This document shows, one piece after another, positions 47,150 to 56,759 of a DNA stretch of 64,000 nucleotides; the first letter of the stretch is position 1; the number at the start of each line of letters is the position of its first letter. Source of the DNA: Sepiola atlantica (taxonomy: Eukaryota; Mollusca; Cephalopoda; Sepiida; Sepiolidae); assembly GCA_963556195.1 (NCBI GenBank), contig OY744525.1, forward strand, positions 44,892,648 through 44,956,647, written 5' to 3'. A program made the position numbers and the translations under genes. Below the pieces are notes generated by a model. It ran no database searches and had not been told where the DNA came from. It was given only the letters and a program-made list of their open reading frames with translations.

Positions 47150-47700
47150 ATATCTAGGTACATTTTCTTCAAGTCTTTTTACCCTGTGTTTGCTCTGCTA
47201 TGTTACACTGGTGCTACCAGATCAGGCTGTCTGAAGATACTGGCTTCCTGACCAAAAATGCACCAAGCATTGATGTTATTGTGTTTTTTCCTTATCCTTT
47301 GTAAAACTCAACCCTGTCTTGCAAAGCCAAAAACAAAAACAGCAATCTTTCTCTCTTTCTTTTTCTTTCTTTCTTGATAAATATTTGAACATATTAAAAA
47401 CTAGAAGTATAAAAACTTTTATTAAAAAATGACTGGATTCGACAGTAAAAAAAACCAAAAAGGGTCGATATGCCGTAAAAAAAATAACCAAACCTACTAT
47501 GTTACACAGTAGCGAGTCGTGGGCCCCAAACACTTCTGATCTGCAACAGCTTCAGCATAATTATTGTGCTTTGATCAGGTGGATGTCTGGCTGCAAAATG
47601 GAAGCAAAGACCCCATTTATTGTGAGTTATCAGAAACTTGGTGAGATTACAGATGCCTTACACATTCAGCATCTCATGCAGTTCAGTCATGTATAGCATA
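47150..47700 (+). pseudogene. RTE-like LINE C-terminal fragment, split by a retroposon
   Basis: Before the insert the frame reads QVFLPCVCSAMLH (47170-47208). After it (47497 on) it reads MLHSSESWAP, DLQQLQHNYCALIRWMSGCK and an HLMQFSHV ending. Omitting the insert and one 11-bp duplication restores one continuous RTE-type frame (LPCV.SAMLH.SE.WA, LIRWM.G). The frame ends with a stop at 47694-47696, close to the usual RL.WFGHV position. It is 5'-truncated. Confidence 0.75.
47209..47496 (+). mobile_element. Unknown SINE-like retroposon, copy 2
   Basis: It is flanked by an 11-bp direct repeat CTATGTTACAC at 47198-47208 and 47497-47507. It begins GGTGCTACCAGATCAGGCTG and ends ATGCCGTAAAAAAAATAACC. 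It is the reverse-orientation counterpart of 41949-42345 without its internal duplication. Length is 288 bp. Confidence 0.78.
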
Positions 47701-48660
47701 TCACATCTTTAATAAATTCCATAATGCGTTTAGATATTTCTGGGCACTAGATAGCATAGTAGACTAAGGAAGACATAGTGTGTGTAAGAAAGGATATATA
47801 ACTGAATGCAACCTGGCTGATGTGAACCTTTTGGATCAGACTGCATAGATAGCAGGTGTGAGACGTTACTTGGTGTTGCTCACCCTGGAGTTTGGAACAA
47901 CTGCAGGACCCTAAATACCCAGCCTGGATGAAAAAAAAAGTAACATATTCTACATGGGTCCCCCTAAAGTCCATGAGCAATTCCTTGTCTTTTGAAGTGT
48001 TCAAGGCTAGATTTTTTTTTTGAGTACCATGCTGTCAGTGTCCTTATTTCTTCTCTATAATTTGTCTCGGCGCTACCTGAGATAAGTCTGACCACATCAA
48101 CAGATTTAATGATGGCGTTGCTAGAAAGAATGTCTACAGACACAATTATGAGTGTAGAAAGCATAGAGAAGAGAACAGCCGGAAAATTGGTGCTTAGTGT
48201 GAGAATTGTGGTGAGGTAAGGGTCTAACGCTTTGTAGACAATTGGTTCAGAAATAATTGACCCAATGATAGAGGAAGGTCATAAGGCCGTTGAGTTTGTG
48301 AACAGTCTGTTTGAGATGATGGAGTTAATTGCAGAAATTGATGAAAGGCATCCTCACAGAGCTTCCCTGGTGTAGGTGGGACAGAACAGTGATGGCGATG
48401 GTGATGGTGTAGATCTGTTCACTTCGTAAGCAAACTGGTATGGGTCAAGAGTTGGGAAGAGATTTTTTTTTGAAACACAGTTTCACAATTATTTCTAACA
48501 AATTAGGGTTAAGGGTTAATATTCGGTTGAAGCTATATAAAGAAAATGAAAGGATATAATTTTCCAGATAATAATCGTAATCTCTCAGCCAGTATAAAAT
48601 AAAGTCATTATTGAAGTTATTTAAATAAATAAAAGAGATGTATTGTTTTTTTTATTATTA
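47701..48660. other. Gene-less region
   Basis: Two overlapping minus-strand open frames (47747-48164) show no family motif. The text near 47820-47900 could be degraded LINE sequence, but I cannot place it. No RNA gene is seen. Confidence 0.35.
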
Positions 48661-48664
48661 TTAT

Positions 48665-49180
48665 AGAGGCTGACCTTTACAACCATTTCACAATCCTTTC
48701 TGCAATCCAACAATATTTTGGACAGATAAACTTCAGTGTATGCAAGACTTGTCCACCAAGTTTCAGCTATGAATACCCAACAGCATTTGCTTTATTGCAG
48801 TTCAATAATAAGCACACCCGGATATAATGGACAAAATTGTCAATAACTCTAACACTTTTGGCACTGCTATGATGTTTGCCTAAGATGACCCTCTTCATTT
48901 CAGGAATAGTCTTGGGGATTGTTTTGATAGACATCATCTTTCAGATAACTTCACAGATATAAATTAGGGAGAGGGGTAAAATCCGGTGAGTGTGAAGCCC
49001 AGTCAGATCACACCTCCTATTAATGAAACGATCACCGAAGTGTCTCCACATACAGCGATAAAACAAACACTGTTGGACATTCATGACTGAAACTTGGTGG
49101 ACAAGTCAGACGTAGACTGAAATTTATTTGTACCAAATATGTTTGAATCGCAGTAAGGATTGTGAATGTTATCATCGATT
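48665..49180. repeat. Dispersed repeat, inverted pair
   Basis: 48690-48800 contains CCACCAAGTTTCAGCTATGAA, and 49075-49180 contains its reverse complement form (CTGAAACTTGGTGGACAAGTC). Plus-strand copies recur at about 50280-50400 and 54240-54350. The repeats share CAATCCTTTGTGCAATC, TGGTACAAAT and GACTTGCCCACCAAG. The family is unknown. Confidence 0.75.
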
Positions 49181-49339
49181 CACTTGGTGGCATTTGTTTT
49201 TGTGGGGGAAGAATAACCCTGTAGTTATGCTCCTATTCTTGCATCGACAGGTACGTTAACTAGTATCGAATACAAAGTTTAATGAAGTTATATAAAGAAA
49301 TGAATGGAATTTTTTCAGCTTATAGTTATTTTATTTACC

Positions 49340-49415
49340 ACCTTTCGAGGTGTAGATTTGATGAAAGTGTTTCTGTGCTGCTAACCACTTAGCCACCATA
49401 ACCCCTATCATCAGC
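49340..49415 (-). mobile_element. Possible tRNA-derived SINE head
   Basis: The minus strand reads TGGTGGCTAAGTGGTTAGCAG (near 49382-49402), an excellent A box. The B box expected 30-40 bases later is only weakly represented (CACCTCGAAAGGTGG, which forms a T-arm-like hairpin). It is probably a decayed tRNA-like sequence. Confidence 0.4.
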
Positions 49416-49574
49416 TTATAGTTATAAACTTTCACATTTGCATAAACAGTTATTTCAATCTTAGTCTAGTGAAGCTGTATATAGAAATGAAAGGAATGTA
49501 ATTTTTAAGATTATAATCTTCATAACCTCTTATCCAATGAAGATGAGTACTTTAGCTAGTTTGTAAGATCTATT

Positions 49575-49800
49575 ATTATACTAAAGCTGAGTTAATCAAC
49601 GTTTGTTTCTCTTACACGATTTTTCTATATATTTTAATCGAACAAATTGCATACTTAAAATATTCCTCAGTTTAGCGATTGAGTTATGCTCGATAAAACT
49701 TCCATTTTAATTGTTCTAATTAGCTGCAATTTGCAACTCACCAAGTGACTTTGTTTGTCTATCACTCTCATCCTCTCTCTCCCCCTGTATGTTATGTTTT
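49575..49800 (+). repeat. Dispersed repeat (foldback-arm family)
   Basis: It matches one arm of the 41800-42520 foldback: GTTAATCAAC, TTCTATATATTTTAATCGAA, TTTTAATTGTTCTAATTAGC. A CTCTCTCC-rich end follows, as in the copies at 42.5 kb and 58.5 kb. Confidence 0.7.
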
Positions 49801-49834
49801 TGTTGTTGTGATGATGATAATGATGTTGTTGATG

Positions 49835-49855
49835 TAATATAGTAGTAGTAGTAGC

Positions 49856-49885
<30 letters not shown>
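49835..49885. repeat. (TAG)n and (AAT)n trinucleotide repeats
   Basis: Four AGT units followed by about nine AAT units. Confidence 0.9.
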
Positions 49886-49886
<1 letters not shown>

Positions 49887-50279
49887 TTAAAAAAACAAAT
49901 TTTGCAAAATTTTCAAAATGTTTGATTATTTAGTGTTATTTATGTATAAATGAACACAAAAAATACTACTCGCATGAATCTGAAATTTTCACCCATTACG
50001 TCCCACCCCTAATGCAAATTATGAGATGAACAAATAATCTAATTTGACTAAGAACTGCCCAATTTTACTAACATTAAAAAGAAAATGAGTTTAATTAAAA
50101 CTTTGACGAATCAAGCTCAGATTATATGTACCAATAGTAAATTATCCACTGAACTTCTTGAATCTATATAATCTGTTAGAGTAAAAACAAATAGCTGGAA
50201 GTTTTTTATCAGAATGTATAGGGTGACACCACTCCGAAATAACCCCTTCCCCTACAAAATACCACCCAGTAAATCGTTA

Positions 50280-50500
50280 ATAAAGTTAACAATCCTTTGT
50301 GCAATCAAACTATATTTGGTACAAATAAGCTTCAGTATTTGCTTGACTTGCTCACCAAGTTTCAGTCAGGGATGCTCAACAGTCAGCTTTATCAGCATTC
50401 AATGACTTTGGTGATCATCTAATCAGCATAACCAGATTGATAAAACCTGGGTACCACCAACAGACACTATAATGTATAGTTTTAAATAAAATAATTTATG
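50280..50500 (+). repeat. Dispersed repeat copy
   Basis: Third copy of the 48665 family (CCACCAAGTTTCAG-like phrase near 50352), abutting the presumed 5' flank of the PLE. Confidence 0.6.
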
Positions 50501-50589
50501 TACATATATATATATTTAAATGTTGAATTAAATTAAAGATAATTGAATTATCGTTTAATAATAATCTATCGTGATAATATGAAGCTCAA

Positions 50590-52760
50590 TATATTGAATA
50601 GAGCAATCAATTCTAGAGGTGAAAGATGAAAATAAAAAATTGTAAAGATACAATATTTATTAGAACATCAAAAGTTCAGAGCAAGGAGCTTCATATTCTT
50701 AATCTAAATATATATATATATATATACTACAGAGAACCTAAATGTTTAAATTATACAAAATGTATAAAAGAAATAAATAAAGCATTAGAAACCTTTAGTA
50801 TATCCATGGCAAAAAAAGCACAAAATATTAGATTCCACATTTGACGCATGGAAAAATAATATACTCAGATTCGTAAATAAAAAGGTCGAACGTTTAAAAA
50901 TGTTTAAACATCCTAAAAAGACGAATCCTCTCCTTAGAAATTCACAAATAATTATGGACCTTCAAATACTTCAAAATAAATTTGTAATAGTTCCTATTGA
51001 TAAGGCAGCAAATAATATAGCTTTTATATGTAAAAAATATTACATACAACGATTATTGTCAGAAGTAGGAATTATAGGTATAGAATCAGATACTTATAAA
51101 GTAAGTAATTGTGAAAAAGAAAGTATTATTCTAAATAACACCATTATTTGTGAAAAATTAGGACTAAAATTAGATGAGAAAAATAATAAACTTCCATGTA
51201 TGTATTGGATACCGAAAATGCATAAAAAAACAGTTGGGGCCCGTTTTATTGTTGCCTCCAAAATGTGTATTACTAAACCCTTGAGTAAGGCTATATCAAA
51301 TGTGTTTAAATTAATAATTAATCAGATAAATAATTTTCATAATAAAAGAAAGTTCTATAGTAATATAAACCTATTTTGGGTAGTAAATAATTCATATCCA
51401 ATAAAAGAAAAACTAGATCATATAAATTCCCGTAAAAAGGCTAAGTCAATTTCTACATATGATTTTAGTACCTTATATACTAAAATACCACATAATGAAC
51501 TAATTAAAGAATTAGGTAACATTATAGATTTAGCTTTTGCCGGAGGTAAAGGTAAATACATAGAATTTTCAAAATCTAAAGCCTTTTGGTGTAAGACTAA
51601 AAACAGTAAAACTAGTACTTCAAAAAATGGCCTTAAAATACTTATAAGTCACCTGATTAAAGAAAGTTATTTTAAAATAGGAAATAATACACTAATACAA
51701 ACAATAGGTATTCCTATGGGTTTGGACCCTGCCCCCTTTTGGGCAAATCTCTATTTACATAGATATGAATACATATATATGTCAGCATTAATAAAAAATG
51801 ATATATCTAGAACGTATAGTTACCACGGCTGCAGGAGGTTTATTGATGACTTGGTCTGTATAAATGATAGAGAGGAGTTTGAAAATACTAAACATTTAAT
51901 ATATCCTAGGGAATTAAAATTAAATTGTGAACATACAGGAATACATGCTACCTTTCTAGATTTAGATATAAAAATTGAGGATGGTAGATTTATTTATAAA
52001 ATGTTTGATAAAAGAAATTCTTTTCCCTTTCATATCGTTCGTATGCCGCATAAAAGTAGTACCTGTCCTATGTATATATTTTATGGGAGTATAATGTCCG
52101 AATTTCTAAGAATAGCCCGCGTTACTTTAAGGTTAATGGATTTTATACCTCCAGTCACTTCATTAGTAATAAGAATGCTTAAACAAGGTGGAGATAAAAA
52201 TAAAATATTTAGACAGTTAAATAAGGCAATAACACACTATCCTGACGCTTTTAAATTATATGAAATAAATCAAAAGAAATTGATAAAAGAAATCCAAAAC
52301 TCTACTATAAAAATGTATAACATATGTAAATAGTCCATGATAAAATAAATAAATAAATGTATATATATATATGTATATATGAAATATTTTTATAAATATA
52401 TATTTTTAATTTTAAAACATTTGTAGACAAAGAAAATAACCAAGGGGAAAAAAGGGGGGTCATTATAATGGAATCATCTAACTCTATAAAATAGATGTTC
52501 TGTAAAATAGTAAATACCCACTTTGAAAGGAACAACACAGGTAAGGAAACTATATTTTAATACTTTAGAAAAACAAATCTGGAGGCAAAACTAAATCAAA
52601 TATTTGTAAACTTTTTAAATTAAAAAATAATTATTAAATAGGGAGTTGGTGTCTGATCAACACTGCTGGGATGCCATGATAAAGAAATACTGTTTTGTTT
52701 TTAAAATCCCGAAACAGTTTTCATGGTAAACAACTGACGATCCCTTATATATAAAAACAT
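50590..52760 (+). mobile_element. Penelope-like element (PLE), nearly full reverse transcriptase
   Basis: It contains a 477-codon RT frame (50900-52333). Upstream is a 72-codon stretch in another frame (50626-50844) which, with the in-between residues DAWKNNILRFVNKKVERLK, resembles the PLE N-terminal region. A +1 or -1 change in the A7 run near 50811-50817 would connect them. The 3' tail near 52690-52750 carries CCCGAAACAG, then TGGTAAACAACTG, and recurs inverted at 2501-2562. No GIY-YIG endonuclease is visible in the frame or just downstream. Boundaries are approximate; I see no clear target-site duplication. Confidence 0.75.
50900..52333 (+). CDS. Penelope-like reverse transcriptase (477 aa, N-terminally truncated by frameshift)
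   Basis: An RNA-dependent DNA polymerase of a PLE, which would copy the element's RNA by target-primed synthesis in the nucleus. Seen in the protein: IVPIDKAANNIAFICKKYY at 30-48, PKMHKK at 105-110 with GARFI at 113-117, STYDFSTLYTKIPH at 185-198 (catalytic Asp188), GIPMGLDPAPFWANLYL at 270-286, RRFIDDL at 312-318 (catalytic Asp316 and Asp317), FLDLDI at 352-357, and a basic thumb-like C-terminus (395-470). All three catalytic aspartates are present. The frame has no stops, unlike every other element in the window. Codons are AT-rich like the flanks. The first ATG at 50900 is probably not the ancestral start. The C-terminus ends without the GIY-YIG domain of canonical PLEs, so it may be a divergent or endonuclease-lacking lineage, or a 3'-deleted copy. 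Confidence 0.85.
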   Translation: MFKHPKKTNPLLRNSQIIMDLQILQNKFVIVPIDKAANNIAFICKKYYIQRLLSEVGIIGIESDTYKVSNCEKESIILNNTIICEKLGLKLDEKNNKLPCMYWIPKMHKKTVGARFIVASKMCITKPLSKAISNVFKLIINQINNFHNKRKFYSNINLFWVVNNSYPIKEKLDHINSRKKAKSISTYDFSTLYTKIPHNELIKELGNIIDLAFAGGKGKYIEFSKSKAFWCKTKNSKTSTSKNGLKILISHLIKESYFKIGNNTLIQTIGIPMGLDPAPFWANLYLHRYEYIYMSALIKNDISRTYSYHGCRRFIDDLVCINDREEFENTKHLIYPRELKLNCEHTGIHATFLDLDIKIEDGRFIYKMFDKRNSFPFHIVRMPHKSSTCPMYIFYGSIMSEFLRIARVTLRLMDFIPPVTSLVIRMLKQGGDKNKIFRQLNKAITHYPDAFKLYEINQKKLIKEIQNSTIKMYNICK

Positions 52761-53670
52761 ATATAAAAATATATTTATATTAGAGTATATTCTTGGAAGT
52801 AAACTAAAATAGTGATTGCAGTAGATTGATTGACTTACTAGACTAAAATCTTTCAACAAAAATTTTTTTTTTTTTTTTCCCAGTTTTGAAGGTTAAAAGA
52901 ACTTCCGAGACTATATATATACCGTATTTCTTAATTGGGAGAGGTTCCCAGCAGAGTGCTCAATTATTAATGCAAAAGTAAAATTGACTAGATAATTAAT
53001 AAGAGCATGATATTTATTAATATTAAATAAAGTGTTACAACAACATCCGGACCAAGGTTTCAGATCCGAGAAAATCGGATCTTCATCAGCGGAGTCGTAT
53101 AGCTTAATGAGTGAGAACAACCGCCAGGAATTTCAAAATATTGCCCGTTGGAAAGATGGAACACTTTCAGATTTAAAATTGTCACGTCAATATATATATA
53201 TATGTTTTGTTTCATTTTACTTCAGTCGAAGTTCTCAGAAATTAAGGGGGGCCTTCCTCAAGCTTACACTTGATCTCTATATGAGATGCATAGATATTCG
53301 AATATTCTATTAAAGTTCTAATTACTTGTCAAACGTTGAAAACATTAATTTTTATTTTCTTCTCCCCAATTGACCAGGTTACTATGTTATAGCGGATTCG
53401 AGGACAAGAATTCATCTTGTCTGGTGGAGTATCCAGTTAAGTGGTGTTACTTGAGGTAACATCACTAGAAGGTGCACCATTCCTCGTATGTGTCAGTGTA
53501 TAGCAGTGTCGAGGGGATCTTATTTGTGCTTCGAATACTATCTTATTTTGAATATTTGGTCAGGGTTTATTTGTAAGGTGAAGTATCCTCATGTCAGGTT
53601 TTCCTGACAAACCCTTATACAGAGAGACCGAAGACACTCGAGGATGTTGTCTAGTAGGTAATTCAAACTC
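52761..53670. other. Gene-less spacer with tail-like hairpin
   Basis: 53063-53081 is a perfect 7-bp stem with loop GAAAA (GATCCGA/TCGGATC), preceded by GGTTTC and followed by TTCATCAGC. On the minus strand this reads GATGAAGATCCGA, then GAAACC, another tail-type motif. 53330-53660 has no recognisable gene. Confidence 0.45.

Positions 53671-53673
<3 letters not shown>

Positions 53674-53708
<35 letters not shown>
53674..53708. repeat. (TA)n microsatellite
   Basis: About 17 TA units. Confidence 0.95.
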
Positions 53709-53712
<4 letters not shown>

Positions 53713-54230
53713 GTTTCAAAATTAATTTCAAGAATATATATAAAATCTTGCATTGATATTGGTTTTCATAACCGTTAAACTCTTAGACCAGACACGACAT
53801 AACATCGACGTTGCTTCAACAATAAAACATGTTTTCAACTTTCAGCATAGGTGACTGTTATTAGAGTTTTATATAACAAAAAATGTTACCTAAAAGAAAG
53901 AAGAACAAAAGGAAAAAAAATCTTAAAGTTTCTTTAATCTTCTGATGATGGCAATTTTATTTGCTGAAAATTCAAGTTTCAAAATAAATACATAAAAAAG
54001 ATATAGAATCTCGCAATGTTATTAGCTTTCATAATCATCTTTTATAAAAACATGTATTCTGGCATTTACTATTATGACGTGCGTTATGAAATATTTCGAA
54101 AAACTACTTTTATCTCATTTACTCAGACCCCGTCCCCTCGTCACTTATTTGGTCCCCGATGACCCTAATTCGGAGACAAATATGAAGACGACCATTAGAG
54201 TCATCATAAAATGTTACCCTAGAAAAGTTG
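53709..54230. other. Gene-less spacer with tandem similarity
   Basis: TTCAAGTTTCAAAATAA occurs at 53708 and at 53970 with similar downstream sequence (ATAAAATCT.GCA.TG, then TTTCATAA), so a ~260-bp duplication is likely. No gene. Confidence 0.5.
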
Positions 54231-54530
54231 TATGTGATGATGGTACATGATTTACTTTTGATCTGCATTGGTACAAATAAATTTCTCTCTGTGCTTGACT
54301 TGCCCACCAAGTTTCTCTTATGAATGTCCAACAGTCTTTGTTTGATTGCTGTTCAATAATAAGAACACCTGAATACGACATGCAAAATTGTCAATAACTC
54401 TGACACACTCATCTTTTGGCACTGCTCTGATTTTGGTCAATTCAGGAATAGTGTCGGGATTGTTTTGATAGACATTAATTTTTAGATAACCCAACAGTCA
54501 GACCTACAATTTTTTATTTTCATCTTTTAT
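54231..54530 (+). repeat. Dispersed repeat copy
   Basis: Fourth copy of the 48665 family: GACTTGCCCACCAAGTTTC near 54297, then ATGAATGTCCAACAG and CAATAACTCTGACAC. It precedes (TA)n. Confidence 0.7.
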
Positions 54531-54536
54531 CGCTAG

Positions 54537-54539
<3 letters not shown>

Positions 54540-54595
<56 letters not shown>

Positions 54596-54691
54596 TTAAT
54601 TATTTTAATACCTACAGACATCGATGTTTCATGCTAACGCAATCTTCAGTGCAGGAACTAATTCTCAACGGTATATATATATATATATATA
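54540..54691. repeat. (TA)n tracts flanking a reverse SINE/PLE tail
   Basis: (TA)n at 54540-54592 and 54671-54691 enclose 54596-54668, which is the reverse complement of 59025-59100 (ACATCGATGTTTCATGCTAA, then CGCAATCTTCAGTGCAGGAA). Confidence 0.85.
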
Positions 54692-54985
54692 AGAGGATTT
54701 AATGAATTAGAACATTACAATTGTTCCAAGAATTAGAACATCAAGTCTAGCATGGCATACGGTCGTTTCCAAAACATTCTGGAAATACTTTATTTTATTT
54801 TTTTTAAATTAACAAATCTACTCCAAAACGTCTCTTCATCAGCACCTTTAGCACTAAGTCTTACAGAAATCCAACGAAAAAATAACAATCTCGTCGTAGA
54901 GGAATATCTATTGACAGGAAGAGCCACAGAGACAAATATTAGAAAAAAGAATAAGTTACAAATATAAAATAAAAATAGAAAGATA
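54692..54985. other. Spacer with tail-like motif
   Basis: AACGTCTCTTCATCAGCACC near 54827, inverted 'gatgaagagacgtt', is another candidate tail. No gene is supported. Confidence 0.35.
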
Positions 54986-54989
54986 AAAT

Positions 54990-54993
54990 GATG

Positions 54994-55053
<60 letters not shown>

Positions 55054-55200
55054 CATTATAAAAATTATAAAAATAAAATAAAAATAAAAATAAGAACAAA
55101 AATAAAATATAATATAAAATATAAAAAATAATAAAATATAAAAAGGAAAAATAAAATAAAAAGATAAAAAATAAAAAATAAAAAATAAAATAAAAAATAA
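54990..55200. repeat. (TAA)n and A/T low-complexity repeat
   Basis: About 20 TAA units (54992-55051) grading into AAAATA and AAAAAT runs. The long minus-strand frame here is Tyr/Phe/Ile-only translation and is not a gene. Confidence 0.92.
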
Positions 55201-55446
55201 AGTAAAATAGATTGGTAGGTCAGGTGAATGTGAAGCTAATTCTACTTGTCGTAAACCGTCCCCATAAGTAATCAAATTTTGCCCATTCCAGTTAATCATT
55301 TTCAATCCTCTCATAATATTCTTTATCATTCAACTGACAATCCATCTATCTTATTAGGCATTATCTTCGAGTGGCTTTTTGGCCTTGATAAGTGGTTACT
55401 AATTTATAAAAAGAAATTGTCATCTGATAGCTAGAATATTGCAAAC

Positions 55447-55599
55447 AAAAATGATATTTTTTCTTTCTAAAATACTTTCCCAAGATATTCGAAGCTAATT
55501 CGTACATAGTACAATCCCATATAAAAATGATATTTTTTCTTTCTAAAATACTTTCCCAAGGTATTGGAAGCTAATTCGTACATAGTACAATCCCATATG
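55447..55599. repeat. 76-bp tandem duplication
   Basis: ATGATATTTTTTCTTTC at 55451 recurs at 55527. Both are followed by AATACTTTCCCAAG and AGCTAATTCGTACATAGTAC, with only two or three differences. Confidence 0.92.
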
Positions 55600-55831
55600 T
55601 TCTTAAATAGTTGCAGATACATACTTTACGAGTTGGCACAATTTGTTTGGGGTTTTGTCTTGACATTCATCGATAAAATTTTTGACCATACTTTTCCAGT
55701 GTCAGTATTGTCTTTCGGCATCGGTGACGTTTAGATTTATGTTCAGTCTGTCTGGGCATCGGATACGTTCCATCTCGATACAGATAATGGTAAGTAATGT
55801 TGAATAAATTGTGATGAATTAAGTGAACGAG

Positions 55832-56026
55832 ATGCTACGAGTAAAGGATTTCCCCCTGAGGGAGACGACTGTTCCAATAATTGAAAACAATCCGACTGAG
55901 AAGGAAAATAATATTGATATTCCGCATTCATCTTATGAACACCCAGGTTTTGAAGAAACCGTTTATGCACCAAGCTTTGAAGGGCAACCACTTTACAGTT
56001 CCCAGAGAATAAACAGATATTCTCTG
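55832..56026 (+). CDS. Possible host coding exon (speculative)
   Basis: An ATG at 55832 in context AACGAGATGC opens a frame of 65 codons with non-repetitive, acidic and proline-containing composition (PLRETTVPIIENNPTEKENN, then SSYEHPGFEETVYAPSF). A splice-donor-like CTGGTAATT follows at 56027. Beyond it the frame turns hydrophobic and reaches a stop at 56120. This is the only stretch here that looks like a gene exon rather than repeat translation. I recognise no family and see no partner exons. An overlapping open frame on the minus strand weakens the case. Confidence 0.25.
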
Positions 56027-56217
56027 GTAATTCTTGTTGTTAATTCATCACAAGTTCTATATTTTACCAATTTTTGTGCCAATCTGATTCTGGATACATT
56101 GCATATACTCCACAAAGCCTAGAAACAGAAATAAAACAGCACAAACCACGAAATACAGTTCTTATTTCCTGTTATTTATGTTATGGAAGCATTTTTTAAA
56201 CATTTTGCTTTGTTTTT

Positions 56218-56631
56218 GTGCTGGCCTCCACTGTTGTCAGGCGCTGGGTGGAGAGTGTGGCTGCAGGAGGGGCGTACAAGTGGCAGCAGAACTCAGATCC
56301 ATGCCACACATCCACAAAAACCCAAAAGTGGGTGTCTGAGAAATTCCATGACTTCACCATTCCCAACATCTGGCTCCCCAACATGTCTAATTGTAACACA
56401 TGGATTATTGCATGTGGGGGCGCAGTTGAGAAATACACCAATTGCACCGCCAGCAACACCAAGGATGAGCTAATTGCCAGGATCAAACAGGTGTTCAGGC
56501 GTCTCTCGAATGAGACTGTGAAGGCAGTGTTCTCCATGTTTAAGTCCCACCTGGAGGCTGTGGTGTTGTTACATAGCGAAGACCGTATTTGGATGGAAGG
56601 GTTTGAGTGGCACCTTAAAGGTCAGAGGTGA
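56218..56631 (+). pseudogene. Mariner-like transposase C-terminal fragment, inactive
   Basis: Residues 8-36 (RRWVESVAAGGAYKWQQ, N25, SDPCHTSTKTQ) and 40-137 (SEKFHDFTIPNIWLPN, GGAVEKYTN, NTKDELIARIKQVF, LEAVV) follow the order of Tc1/mariner-family transposases (WQQDSAPCHTS, WPPNSPDCNP, AVER, NTK.ELI.RI). Two catalytic positions are lost: the Asp after WQQ is Asn25, and the Asp of the PDCNP motif is Asn58 in MSNCN. The N-terminal DNA-binding region is absent and no terminal inverted repeats are found, so it is a non-functional relic. Weak coding-like sequence continues to about 56750. Confidence 0.7.
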
Positions 56632-56759
56632 CTTCAAAGTAGAAGTCGAGGAAATGGCTGACAACTTAAGCAAGTGGAAGCGAAATGTGGCCATTTACCG
56701 AGGAGCCCCAGTGAAGGGATGGGACAGTCACATACAGTGTAGCTAAGCGTAATGAGACA

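Noticed and set aside
54790..55329. 179-codon minus-strand protein
   Set aside because: Most of it is Tyr/Phe/Ile from (TAA)n and AAAATA repeats.
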